From assembly GCF_014596935.1 (NCBI RefSeq), contig NZ_JACVXC010000006.1, positions 1-64,000 of the forward strand: a stretch of 64,000 bases of DNA, given 5' to 3'. The notes under the pieces were generated by a model. The model ran no database searches. It worked only from the letters and a program-made list of their open reading frames with translations, and had not been told where the DNA came from. The position numbers were made by a program, and so were the translations under genes. Numbering within the stretch: the first letter of the stretch is position 1; the number at the start of each line of letters is the position of its first letter. The stretch is from Aestuariibaculum suncheonense. Lineage in GTDB: Bacteria; Bacteroidota; Bacteroidia; Flavobacteriales; Flavobacteriaceae. This document shows positions 43,374-52,511 of this stretch, one piece after another.

Positions 43374-45200
43374 TTCGTTATTACCATTCATAAACTTACG
43401 CTCCAGTTCTGCCTGAAATTCTTCCATAACAGGTTTAACGGTGCTTTCCGGTAAGTCGGCTATTTTAATATACATCAGGCCGTCCACCGAATTGTTGAAT
43501 AGCGGATCGACATTAAAGGCCACCAAACGCGCATTTTGTTTGATGTATTTTTTAAGGAGTACAGGTAAACGTAAAGCTCCTGGTTCGACTTCGTCAATAA
43601 TTTTATCGAATTTATTTAAATCGGCTTCGGTTTCATCGAAAACGAAATCTTTATCAGCATCTTTCAGCTTGACTTTAAATTCCTTTTTCGGACGTACGTA
43701 TTGTGCAATATACGGATCGTAATAGTGCGATTTCATAAACTCAATCATTAACGATTTTGAGAAGTTTGAAAACTGATTACTAATACTTACCCCGCCTATA
43801 AGGTATTTGTGTTCCGGGTAGCGTAAGGTGATGTGTACAATGCCCTTCCATAACAGGAATAAAGGCATCGGTTTTTGCTGGTATTCTTTAATGATGAACG
43901 CACGCCCCATTTCAATAGACTGGCTCATCATTTTGTATAATTCCGGCTCGAATCGGAATAAATCCTGTAAATAGAAGCCATTGATGCCGTACTTTTCGAA
44001 AATTTGAGAGCCTAAGCCCATACGGTAGGCGCCGACTATAACTTTCGTATCATTATCCCACAAAAACATATGGTGATAATAGGTGTCGAAATTATCTAAG
44101 TCGATAGATTCATTAGTTCCTTCACCAACTTCTCTAAACGTAATTTCACGTAATCGACCAATCTCTCTTAAAATGTTTGGTATTTTACCTGGCTCCGCTA
44201 AAAAGACTTCGTAATTCTTACTTTGTAAAAGTCGGGCATCTTCTTCGCGAAGGGCATCAACCTCTTTAATCATTAAGTCGCCATCAACCGGCGTTACAAT
44301 ATTTTTAGGAGGTTTTGGTGTTTTTAAGGTCGACGAAATATTATCTAAAATCTTAGGTTTATCTTCAAAAGCATTAGATAACATATAGGTTTTGCGTCTC
44401 AGAAAATCTGAAAAATCGTCAAGCGATGCATATTCTTTTTGATCGGCAACCGAAATAGGTCTCCCAATACGCACTTTTATGGTACGACGTTTCTGGGTTA
44501 ATAATTCCGATGGTAATTTGGCTGTTCTTAGGGTATCACTAATTTTAGACAGTTTATAAAACAACTTGCTGTTTTTCGCATGGAAGTAAATCGGTACAAC
44601 AGGAACCTCGGCTTTCTTAACCAGTTTCATAGCGGCTTCTTCCCAGGGGCGATCGACTACCAATTTACCATCGCGATAGGTAGACACCTCTCCGGCAGGG
44701 AAAATACCCAGCGGATGTCCTTCTCTTAAATGGAGAATAGCATTTTTAAATCCGGCAACACTGGACTTTGCATCTTTACGGGTTTCAAACGGATTTACCG
44801 GCATAATGAATGGCACTAAAGGTTCAATTCTATGCAGTAAAAAGTTGGCTATAATTTTAAAATCCTTGCGTTGTTCCAGCATCAATTTTAAAAGTAAAAT
44901 GCCATCAATGCCTCCAAGCGGATGATTAGAAACGGTAATATATGCGCCGTCTTTTGGTAAACGTTTTAAATCTTCTTCAGGGATTTCAAATTTAATTTTA
45001 AAATCATCTAAAATAGCATCTAAAAACGGTAATTCATCGAGATGTTTATTTCTGTTATATACTTTGTTAAGGGTTGAAATTTTAAGCACTTTCATAAGTA
45101 TCCATCCTAGAAAAGTTCCTATAAAACCATACTTCGCTACGTGTATTACTTTAGCGACTTCTTTGGCAGTTACCAGCCCCGTATTTTGTTGTTTAGTCAT
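43356..45200 (-). CDS. Lysophospholipid acyltransferase fused to a GNAT-like acyltransferase
   Basis: A 614-residue two-domain protein. Residues about 60-300 are a PlsC-type domain (VSNHPLGGIDG with the HxxxxxD-like catalytic pair, FPAGEVSTYRDGKLV). Residues about 320-600 are a GNAT-like part of the ornithine-lipid (OlsB-like) type (REITFREVGEGTNESIDLD, ELYKMMSQSIEMGRAFI). This pairing is common in Bacteroidota and is linked to amino-lipid synthesis, so an OlsF-like role is plausible but unproven. It is probably membrane-associated through N-terminal helices. Confidence 0.85.
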   Translation of the reverse strand: MTKQQNTGLVTAKEVAKVIHVAKYGFIGTFLGWILMKVLKISTLNKVYNRNKHLDELPFLDAILDDFKIKFEIPEEDLKRLPKDGAYITVSNHPLGGIDGILLLKLMLEQRKDFKIIANFLLHRIEPLVPFIMPVNPFETRKDAKSSVAGFKNAILHLREGHPLGIFPAGEVSTYRDGKLVVDRPWEEAAMKLVKKAEVPVVPIYFHAKNSKLFYKLSKISDTLRTAKLPSELLTQKRRTIKVRIGRPISVADQKEYASLDDFSDFLRRKTYMLSNAFEDKPKILDNISSTLKTPKPPKNIVTPVDGDLMIKEVDALREEDARLLQSKNYEVFLAEPGKIPNILREIGRLREITFREVGEGTNESIDLDNFDTYYHHMFLWDNDTKVIVGAYRMGLGSQIFEKYGINGFYLQDLFRFEPELYKMMSQSIEMGRAFIIKEYQQKPMPLFLLWKGIVHITLRYPEHKYLIGGVSISNQFSNFSKSLMIEFMKSHYYDPYIAQYVRPKKEFKVKLKDADKDFVFDETEADLNKFDKIIDEVEPGALRLPVLLKKYIKQNARLVAFNVDPLFNNSVDGLMYIKIADLPESTVKPVMEEFQAELERKFMNGNNEEESND

Positions 45201-45310
45201 GGGTGTAAATGTACTAAATTGTTTATTTACTCGATAATCGAGATTTAAAATCTGTCTTGAGCTTATTTTTAAACGGAAGGTTTTCTTCTTTCTTTGCTTA
45301 GCTATGACAT

Positions 45311-46561
45311 TTATTTGCTAACAATCTGTACAGTTTCTTGAGTTAATTGTTTTAATAATATCGTTTTATCGGTTTCAATATCGTCTATTGCCGCCTGATT
45401 ATAATGACGAATCGTGTATAGTGAAACCTTGTCGTGACAAGTTACTTTAAATTTTGCTTTTAAATGATGTAATAACCTTTCCAGATTATTGTAATTGTCG
45501 TCAACACAAACCGAAAAACTAATGGCTGAATTTTGAATGACATCTACTTTCATTTTGTACAGATGCAATAAATTAAAAATCTCACTAATATTGTCTTCAA
45601 CGATATACGAGAAATCCAGAGATGACAGCGATATCAATACCTGATTTTTTTTCACAATAAAGCAGGGAATCATCGGGTCTAGGGTAATATTTTTACCGAT
45701 TCGGGTTCCTGAAGCTTCAGGGTTTAAAAAGGATTTTACGTATAACGGAATTTCCTTGGCTTGTAAGGGTTGTAGTGTTTTCGGGTGAATTACGGAAGCG
45801 CCGTAAAAAGCCAACTCGATGGCTTCGCGATAGCTGATTTTATTTAACAATTGGGCGTTTTCAAAATATCGTGGGTCTGCATTTAATACACCGGGAACAT
45901 CTTTCCAGATGGTCACACTGTTAGCATTCAGGCAATAGGCGTAAATAGCCGCGGTGTAATCACTGCCTTCGCGTCCTAAAGTAGTCGTGAAGTTATTATC
46001 GTCACTGCCTAAAAAGCCTTGCGTGATATTTAAAGCTTGAGTGTTAAATTGTTTTGTGATGAGTTCCTGTGTGGTTTCCCAATTAACGTTGGCACGGCGG
46101 TAATAATTATCGGTTTTTATGTGATTACGCGCATCCATCCAATTGTTGGTGATGCCAATACGGTTTAGATATTCGCTTACAATGGTAGTTGAAATGAGTT
46201 CGCCAAAACCAATAATCTGATCGTAAACAAAATTATAATCAGGCGATTTATTACTTTTTAGTATGCTGTTAAGTTCGTCGAAAAACGCTTTAACTTTAGT
46301 GTAAACCTGGTGGTTATCGTCTTCAAAGAGGGTGAGTAATATTTCGTTATGATATTTAACAACATCCTGAAGTGAGCTTTGTAACTCGGCTTTGTTATCA
46401 AAATAGTTTTTAATAACAAGCTCTAAGGCATTGGTTGTTTTTCCCATAGCAGAAACCACAACCAAGGTGTTTTTATAGCCTGTTTTTTGTAGTACTGCTT
46501 CCAGGTTTTTTACACCTTCGGCATCTTTTACCGATGCACCACCAAATTTAAATACCTGCAT
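45311..46561 (-). CDS. Aspartate kinase (monofunctional)
   Basis: A 416-residue enzyme phosphorylating L-aspartate at the head of Lys, Met and Thr synthesis. It begins QVFKFGGASVKDAEGV and has the nucleotide/substrate region TTLGREGSDYTAAIYAY and the DVPGVLNADPR motif, with two ACT-like regions in the C-terminal 130 residues for feedback control. The length is normal for the family. It starts 1 base after the GNAT gene stop, so both are one transcript. No specific isozyme name is justified. Confidence 0.9.
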   Translation of the reverse strand: MQVFKFGGASVKDAEGVKNLEAVLQKTGYKNTLVVVSAMGKTTNALELVIKNYFDNKAELQSSLQDVVKYHNEILLTLFEDDNHQVYTKVKAFFDELNSILKSNKSPDYNFVYDQIIGFGELISTTIVSEYLNRIGITNNWMDARNHIKTDNYYRRANVNWETTQELITKQFNTQALNITQGFLGSDDNNFTTTLGREGSDYTAAIYAYCLNANSVTIWKDVPGVLNADPRYFENAQLLNKISYREAIELAFYGASVIHPKTLQPLQAKEIPLYVKSFLNPEASGTRIGKNITLDPMIPCFIVKKNQVLISLSSLDFSYIVEDNISEIFNLLHLYKMKVDVIQNSAISFSVCVDDNYNNLERLLHHLKAKFKVTCHDKVSLYTIRHYNQAAIDDIETDKTILLKQLTQETVQIVSK

Positions 46562-46562
46562 G

Positions 46563-47042
46563 TTATAAGTTTGCTATATAATCTTTTATGCCTTGCTCGC
46601 TTAAATGTACAACATTCCAGTCTCTTAACACATGGGCACCTTTTTTCTCGTATAGATTTATGGCTGGTGTGTTCCAGTTTATAACTTCCCAGTTAATACG
46701 TCGCACCCCTAAACTGTGCCCGAATTTAACCACTTCGTCCAGTAAAGCTGTGCCAATACCTGCACCGCGCATAGCTTCACTAATCACCAAATCTTCCAGG
46801 TGTAAAATGCGCCCTTTCCAGGTAGAATAACGGTGAAACATAATGGCTGTCCCTTCTACTTTTCCGTCCACTTCGGCTACGAGACATTCAAAGGCTGGTG
46901 TATTTCCAAAGCCATCATTTTGAAGATCTTCAAGGGTGACTTCAACAGCATCAGGTTCTTTTTCGAATACAGCTAACTGCTTTATTAGCGCCAAAACGCT
47001 TGGCATATCTGATTTAACAGCTTTTCTAATTGTGAAATTCAT
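46563..47042 (-). CDS. GNAT-family N-acetyltransferase
   Basis: A 159-residue acetyl-CoA-dependent transferase with the GNAT core (IRKAVKSDMPSVLALIKQL, then LEDLVISEAMRGAGIGTAL containing the AcCoA loop R-G-A-G-I-G). It resembles diamine acetyltransferase-type proteins (VLRDWNVVHL near the end), but the substrate is not certain. It is first of the pair with aspartate kinase. Upstream is the divergent fbp gene. Confidence 0.88.
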   Translation of the reverse strand: MNFTIRKAVKSDMPSVLALIKQLAVFEKEPDAVEVTLEDLQNDGFGNTPAFECLVAEVDGKVEGTAIMFHRYSTWKGRILHLEDLVISEAMRGAGIGTALLDEVVKFGHSLGVRRINWEVINWNTPAINLYEKKGAHVLRDWNVVHLSEQGIKDYIANL

Positions 47043-47161
47043 AATATTTAATAATTATTTCAAAGATAGTTTAATCCTGAAAATTTAAATTGTTTTAAAT
47101 AACGAAAACGTTGTAGTTCATTAAAAATTAACGGATATTTGTGCAAAATAAACCTTCATTT

Positions 47162-48166
47162 ATGTCGCATAAAAAACAAACATTAGGAGAATTTATAATT
47201 GAAAATCAAGCCTCATTTAAATATTCTTCTGGTGAACTTTCCAGTCTTCTTAATTCCATTCGTTTAGCTGCAAAAATAGTAAACCATGAAGTAAATAAAG
47301 CTGGATTGGTTGATATAATAGGTGCAGCAGGCGATACCAATATCCAGGGCGAGGATCAGCAAAAGTTAGATGTTTATGCTAACGAAAAATTTATTCAAAC
47401 CCTTACCAAACGAAATATTGTTTGCGGTATTGCCAGTGAAGAGGAAGACGATTTCATCTCGATTAACAGTATTGATGAAAACCATGGTAATAAATACGTC
47501 GTATTGATAGACCCGTTAGATGGATCGTCAAATATTGATGTAAATGTGTCGGTAGGAACCATATTTTCTATTTATCGTCGTGTAACTCCGGTAGGTACAC
47601 CGGTTACTTTAGAAGACTTCTTACAGAAAGGAAATAAGCAGGTGGCGGCAGGTTATATTGTTTACGGAACATCGACCATGTTAGTTTATACTACCGGTGA
47701 TGGTGTTAACGGATTTACCTTAAATCCTGCGATTGGATCCTTTTATTTATCGCACCCGAAAATGGAGTTTCCAGAGGATGGGAATATCTATTCGGTTAAT
47801 GAAGGAAATTATATTCAGTTTCCGCAAGGGATTAAAGATTACATCAAATACTGCCAGAAAGATGAAGGAGATAGACCCTATACATCTCGATATATAGGAT
47901 CTTTAGTTTCCGACTTTCATAGAAATATGATTAAAGGAGGGGTTTATATGTATCCGCAAAGTTCAAAAAATCCGAAAGGTAAATTACGTTTACTTTACGA
48001 ATGCAATCCTATGGCCTTTTTAGCAGAACAGGCTAATGGAAAAGCCAGTGATGGATTTACACGTATTTTGGATATACAACCAGCCGAATTACACGAGCGT
48101 GTGCCGTTCATTTGTGGCAGTAAAAATATGGTCGATAAGTGTGAAGAGTTTATGAGAAACGCATAA
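47162..48166 (+). CDS. fbp: Class 1 fructose-1,6-bisphosphatase
   Basis: A 334-residue gluconeogenic enzyme. The metal-binding signature [21 protein letters not shown] is present in full, with the early [11 protein letters not shown] and the late GGVYMYP and [12 protein letters not shown]. The frame opens at GTG 47141, but a -7-like ATATTTG ends exactly there, so ATG 47162 is preferred. The gene is followed by a terminator and is divergent from the GNAT gene. Confidence 0.92.
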   Translation: MSHKKQTLGEFIIENQASFKYSSGELSSLLNSIRLAAKIVNHEVNKAGLVDIIGAAGDTNIQGEDQQKLDVYANEKFIQTLTKRNIVCGIASEEEDDFISINSIDENHGNKYVVLIDPLDGSSNIDVNVSVGTIFSIYRRVTPVGTPVTLEDFLQKGNKQVAAGYIVYGTSTMLVYTTGDGVNGFTLNPAIGSFYLSHPKMEFPEDGNIYSVNEGNYIQFPQGIKDYIKYCQKDEGDRPYTSRYIGSLVSDFHRNMIKGGVYMYPQSSKNPKGKLRLLYECNPMAFLAEQANGKASDGFTRILDIQPAELHERVPFICGSKNMVDKCEEFMRNA

Positions 48167-48189
48167 AATTAAATAGTTATACATAATAA

Positions 48190-48220
48190 AAAAAAGCGAA
48201 CCATTTGGTTCGCTTTTTTT
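48190..48220 (+). terminator. Terminator after fbp
   Basis: The hairpin GCGAACCA-TT-TGGTTCGC (48196-48213) is followed by seven T residues and preceded by an A-run. The same stem sequence appears again at 49524-49539. Confidence 0.88.
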
Positions 48221-48322
48221 ATGACTAATCGCAGCATTAGGTATGATTTTTAAAATGAAGTTAGATTGTTATTTTGTAAGGTGTTTTTTATATATTGTTT
48301 TAAATTATTTTAAAATAAATTT

Positions 48323-49501
48323 ATGAGAAAACTACAGCTTACGTTTTTAGCTATCTTTTTGAGCTTTTATTGTATGGCACAAATTTCCTTTGAGGAGGGC
48401 TATTTTATCAAGGATTCTGGGCAAAAAACAGAATGTCTAATTAAGAATAACGATTGGAAAAGTAACCCTAGAGAGTTTCAATATAGGTTAGTGGATTCCG
48501 ATAAAACCAACAGTATTTCTATAAGGGAGCTTAAAGAATTTGGAGTTTATAATACATCTAAATATATTAAATCTGAAGTCAATATTGATAAGTCTACAGA
48601 TGACACCAATAAATTAACTGATAATAAAGAGCCTGAATTTGAGATAAATGAGGTGTTTTTGAGGGTTTTAGTAGAAGGGAAAATTTCATTATACGAATAT
48701 ACAAATGGTAACTCGCAGCGTTTTTTTTATGGTTCTGAGAATAAGGAGATACAGCCATTAGTTTATAAAAGATATAAACTCAGTTCCAATAAAGTTACAA
48801 CCAATAGTTCTTATAAAAAGCAGTTATGGGATGCTTTAAGATGTGATGGTAAGCCTTTAGATGGGGTTCAGGATGTATCTTATAATAGAAAAGAGTTAGT
48901 TGATTTGTTTAAAAAGTATAATGCTTGTGTCAATTCCGGATACATTGAATTTTATAAAAAGCGTAATAAAGTAACTACAAGTCTTAATATTAGATCAGGG
49001 ATAAATAGTACTGCATTAGAAATTTACAGAGCGGCACAAAGTTTTAAAAATGTAGATTTTGGAACTAAATTAAGTTTAAGGTTAGGGGCAGAGGTAGAGT
49101 TTTTATTACCATTTAACGCGAATAAGTGGGCAGTGATTAGTGAAATAGCTTATTTTAAATATAGCGGTGATGAGGAATTGGACACCGCAGCAAGAGGGGC
49201 TAAAATTGATTTCAATTCAATTGAAATTCCAATAGGGGTACGTCATTATTTTTATTTGAGTAATAATTCTAGCTTGTTTTTAAACGCATCTATAATTTTT
49301 AATCTTTCGAGTTCAGAGATTTTATATGAAAATGCAGATAGTTTAACAATTCAACAGTCTAACAGTTTGGCATTTGGTCTTGGATATAGACATAAAAGAT
49401 ATGCTTTGGAATTTAGAAATGGATTAAAAAGAACGGTTGTGCCACATTTTGAGTCTAGTTTAGGAACAATGTCTTTAATTTTTGGCTATACTCTTTTTTA
49501 A
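48323..49501 (+). CDS. Outer-membrane beta-barrel-like protein of unknown function
   Basis: A 392-residue exported protein. The signal peptide (about residues 1-19, ending FYCMA) is followed by a mixed N-terminal domain with KKRSFQ-like EFGVYNTSKYIKSEV and a C-terminal half of alternating amphipathic strands ending in the aromatic residue Phe (LIFGYTLF), typical of outer-membrane barrels. Database records sometimes label such proteins as a tRNA modification GTPase, but no G-motifs are present. Flanked by two near-identical terminators. Function unknown. Confidence 0.65.
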   Translation: MRKLQLTFLAIFLSFYCMAQISFEEGYFIKDSGQKTECLIKNNDWKSNPREFQYRLVDSDKTNSISIRELKEFGVYNTSKYIKSEVNIDKSTDDTNKLTDNKEPEFEINEVFLRVLVEGKISLYEYTNGNSQRFFYGSENKEIQPLVYKRYKLSSNKVTTNSSYKKQLWDALRCDGKPLDGVQDVSYNRKELVDLFKKYNACVNSGYIEFYKKRNKVTTSLNIRSGINSTALEIYRAAQSFKNVDFGTKLSLRLGAEVEFLLPFNANKWAVISEIAYFKYSGDEELDTAARGAKIDFNSIEIPIGVRHYFYLSNNSSLFLNASIIFNLSSSEILYENADSLTIQQSNSLAFGLGYRHKRYALEFRNGLKRTVVPHFESSLGTMSLIFGYTLF

Positions 49502-49513
49502 AGACAATTAAAA

Positions 49514-49548
49514 TGAAAAAAAACGAACCATTTGGTTCGCTTTTTTTT
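49514..49548 (+). terminator. Terminator after the beta-barrel gene
   Basis: The hairpin CGAACCATTTGGTTCG (49524-49539) is followed by eight T residues, the same stem as the fbp terminator. Confidence 0.88.
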
Positions 49549-49570
49549 GTATTCTACAATGGGTTAATAA

Positions 49571-50200
49571 TTATGAGTTAAAAGTCACCTCGCCGGTATT
49601 GATGTCGTACATCGCACCAACAATCATAATTTCTCCATGTTGTTCCATTTCATTAAGAACCTCGCTTTCTTTTCGAATTCTTTCGATGGTTAAAAGTACA
49701 TTTTTGGCGGCTACATTATCTACAAACTCTGAATTTTTAGAATTTCTTAGGCTTGCATCTGCGGGTTCAGTTACTCCTTGAACAGCGGGTTTTATTTTGG
49801 CTAACATAGAGGTTAGATTGCCTAATTTGGCATCGTCGCAGGCACCTTTTATAGCGCCACAGCTGGTATGGCCTAAAACCACAATAAGTTTTGTTCCGGC
49901 AAGTTTACAGGCAAATTCCATACTTCCTAAGATGTCCTCGTTCACAAAGTTTCCTGCAATACGCACACTAAAAATGTCGCCTAAACCCTGGTCGAAAACC
50001 AATTCGGCAGATACCCTTGAGTCGATGCAGCTTAAAATAGTGGCGAAAGGGAATTGTCCGTCGCTGGTATCGTTTACCTGTTCTAGTAAATTACGATTTG
50101 CTTTAAGATTTTGTTGGAATCTAAGGTTTCCTTCCTTTAAGAATTGTAATGACTTTTCTGGAGTCATTGTAGCTTGGGTTTCTCTTGTATGTGCTTTCAT
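49571..50200 (-). CDS. Beta-class carbonic anhydrase
   Basis: A 209-residue zinc enzyme interconverting CO2 and bicarbonate. The metal ligands fit Cys58 (SCIDSR, with Asp60 and Arg62 as the catalytic dyad), His111 and Cys114 (HTSCG). The length is normal for a beta-CA. It lies downstream of a SulP transporter in the same direction with a 134-base gap, an arrangement that fits bicarbonate handling. Confidence 0.93.
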   Translation of the reverse strand: MKAHTRETQATMTPEKSLQFLKEGNLRFQQNLKANRNLLEQVNDTSDGQFPFATILSCIDSRVSAELVFDQGLGDIFSVRIAGNFVNEDILGSMEFACKLAGTKLIVVLGHTSCGAIKGACDDAKLGNLTSMLAKIKPAVQGVTEPADASLRNSKNSEFVDNVAAKNVLLTIERIRKESEVLNEMEQHGEIMIVGAMYDINTGEVTFNS

Positions 50201-50334
50201 AATATTTTTAAACGTTTAGTAATATGTTGATTTCAAGCTGAACCATGTTGAGCTATAAAATTGATTTCTGTATTTTGAAAAGATATTAAAGCTTGCCAAA
50301 TTTAAAGCTTTATATCTTTTTTGACAATTTTGGT

Positions 50335-51927
50335 CTAACTTAAGCTTAAATCAGATTTTGGCCTTTCATTAAAGAAATGAATAAAGCTTGCAGGATTTTC
50401 TACAATCCCCCTTTTAGAAACTAGTTTGATGTCTATGTTGCGTTCTTTAGCCTTATATAAAAAGTCTTCTAAAATTTCAATAACATCGTTATCGAGATAT
50501 CTGGTTTTTATTAAGTTTATTTCCAGATAGGTGTCTCTTGGTAAACTGTCCAGTTCTTTTAAAATAGCACCTTTGTTGAAAAAGGTTACTTCTTCAGCAA
50601 GCGTCATTTTAATTTTGTGTTTACCATTGCTTTTATCTTCTATATGAAGGAAATGTGAATTTTGGTAGCTTTTTAAAAGGACCACAACAATTCCAACTAA
50701 AAGTCCTAAACTAATACCTATCAATAAATCTGTGAATACAATACCTACAACAGTGGTTATAAATGGCAACCATTGTTTCCAGCCTAAGGCATACATGGTT
50801 TTGAATAGTCCTGGTTTGGCTAATTTATAACCAACAACTAATAGAATAGCTGCTAAAACTGATAAAGGGATTAGGTTTAATAGTCGTGGAATTAATATCA
50901 CTGAGATTAGTAATAAAAAGCCATGAATTATAGTAGATAATTTGGTTCTACCTCCCGATTGAATATTCGCAGAACTTCTTACGATTACCTGAGTGATAGG
51001 TAAACCACCAATTAAGCCTGAAATAATATTTCCTGTACCTTGGGCTAATAATTCTCTGTTAGTAGGTGTTACGTTTTTGTTTGGGTCTATCTTGTCTGTT
51101 GCTTCAACGCATAATAGAGTTTCTAAACTTGCTACTAAAGCCATAGTAAAGGCAACAACCCAAACCTCAGTATTGGTAATGGCTGAAAAATTAGGAAAAC
51201 TAAACTGATTAAAAAAAGAAGTAGTGTCTTCCGGGATTGGAACACTAACAAGGTGTTTATTTAATATGGATAAACTGCCGGAATCTGAGGTAATAATGAC
51301 ATAAATAATACCTACTACAACAGCTACAAGGGGCCCTTGAATCACCTGGAAAAATTTAGCTTTTTTCGATAGAACTTTGTCCCAAAGCAAAATAATGCCT
51401 AAGCCAATAAATCCGATAATCATGGATCCAATTGTGATGTTGTCTATAATGTGCAGAATCGCTGAAAATGTATTTTCACCTGAAGCTTCCATGAAACTGT
51501 CAGCGCCTTCTGGTTCTGAGTCGTAACCAAAAAAATGTGGAATTTGTTTTAAAATGATGATAATACCAATACCGGTAAGCATCCCTTTAATTACTGAAGA
51601 AGGGAAATAATACCCAATAACACCGGCTTTCAAAATTCCGAAAACAATTTGAATAATGCCTGCGATAACCACAGCAACCAAAAAGTTCTCGTAACCACCA
51701 AGTGTTCCGATAGCCGTTAGTACAATCGCAGCCAGGCCGGCAGCTGGACCGCTGACACCGATTTTAGAGCCACTAAGGCTTCCAACAACAATTCCTCCTA
51801 CAATTCCAGCAATTAACCCGGAAAAGAGGGGTGCTCCACTGGCTAGAGCAATACCCAAACAAAGAGGTAATGCTACAAAGAATACAACGATACTTGCAGG
51901 CAAGTCGCTTCTTAAAGTTTTAAACAT
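50335..51927 (-). CDS. SulP-family anion transporter with STAS domain
   Basis: A 530-residue inner-membrane transporter. It begins FKTLRSDLPASIVVFFVALPLCLGIALASGAP in the SulP style, has about 12-14 hydrophobic segments including the conserved GVSGPAAGLAAIV, and ends in a STAS domain (about residues 435-525, EEVTFFNKGAILKELDS). With carbonic anhydrase directly downstream, bicarbonate is the most likely substrate (BicA-type), but sulfate cannot be excluded. Confidence 0.9.
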   Translation of the reverse strand: MFKTLRSDLPASIVVFFVALPLCLGIALASGAPLFSGLIAGIVGGIVVGSLSGSKIGVSGPAAGLAAIVLTAIGTLGGYENFLVAVVIAGIIQIVFGILKAGVIGYYFPSSVIKGMLTGIGIIIILKQIPHFFGYDSEPEGADSFMEASGENTFSAILHIIDNITIGSMIIGFIGLGIILLWDKVLSKKAKFFQVIQGPLVAVVVGIIYVIITSDSGSLSILNKHLVSVPIPEDTTSFFNQFSFPNFSAITNTEVWVVAFTMALVASLETLLCVEATDKIDPNKNVTPTNRELLAQGTGNIISGLIGGLPITQVIVRSSANIQSGGRTKLSTIIHGFLLLISVILIPRLLNLIPLSVLAAILLVVGYKLAKPGLFKTMYALGWKQWLPFITTVVGIVFTDLLIGISLGLLVGIVVVLLKSYQNSHFLHIEDKSNGKHKIKMTLAEEVTFFNKGAILKELDSLPRDTYLEINLIKTRYLDNDVIEILEDFLYKAKERNIDIKLVSKRGIVENPASFIHFFNERPKSDLSLS

Positions 51928-52021
51928 ATCATTAATAATTTTGATGTCCTAACGGTTAAATTAGGATGAGTTAATATTTAGGATAGGGATAAGGACCATT
52001 AAGTCCAAAATAATGAATTAA

Positions 52022-52318
52022 TTACAATATGCTTTGTTCCGGAGGTGGCGAGACCAGATTTAAATGTGGTATCGGATAGGTTTTAAAACGATAAGTGTAA
52101 GATGGTGTGTTTCCGATGGTAAAATTCATAATGCCATCGTGGGTTTGCAATGAAAAAGGCGATACGAGACTTTTACATTTTCCGTGTTCTTCTTCTTCGC
52201 TCAACGAATAAAAGATAGAAGTGTCAATAGTATCATCTAAGACAACAACTACGGCTGGCGCTGTAATAAGTGCCATGAATAGGGTTGTGAAACATATGGC
52301 TATTGCTCTTTTAAACAT
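52022..52318 (-). CDS. Small putative exported protein (98 aa)
   Basis: A 98-residue protein with an N-terminal hydrophobic segment (AIAICFTTLFMALITAPAVVVV) and a polar mature part containing LDDTIDTSIFYSLSEEEE and one Cys. No family is recognised. It is upstream of the SulP gene in the same direction (94-base gap), so it may be co-transcribed. Function unknown. Confidence 0.6.
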   Translation of the reverse strand: MFKRAIAICFTTLFMALITAPAVVVVLDDTIDTSIFYSLSEEEEHGKCKSLVSPFSLQTHDGIMNFTIGNTPSYTYRFKTYPIPHLNLVSPPPEQSIL

Positions 52319-52458
52319 TTACAGGATTTTTATCTATTCAAATATAACATTAAAGCATGCTTAATGTATTAAAAATTTTTAAAATTGACATAATAGACTT
52401 GTATATTGTTATATAATTTTTAAAAATTAGTGTTTAAATTTTAAGGATTATTAATAAA

Positions 52459-52490
52459 GAAACCCTTTATAGTATCTATAAAGGGTTTTA
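52459..52490. terminator. Terminator between gltD and the small exported gene
   Basis: A 12-bp stem AACCCTTTATAG (52461-52472) with CTATAAAGGGTT (52476-52487) is flanked by A/T-rich tracts on both sides. It stops leftward gltBD transcription. Confidence 0.75.
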
Positions 52491-52511
52491 AAATATGAAG
52501 TGATTTTTATC

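Noticed and set aside
48323-49501. tRNA modification GTPase as product name
   Set aside because: No Walker A, G-motifs or CxGK-type sequence is present. A signal peptide and barrel-like strands point to the outer membrane.
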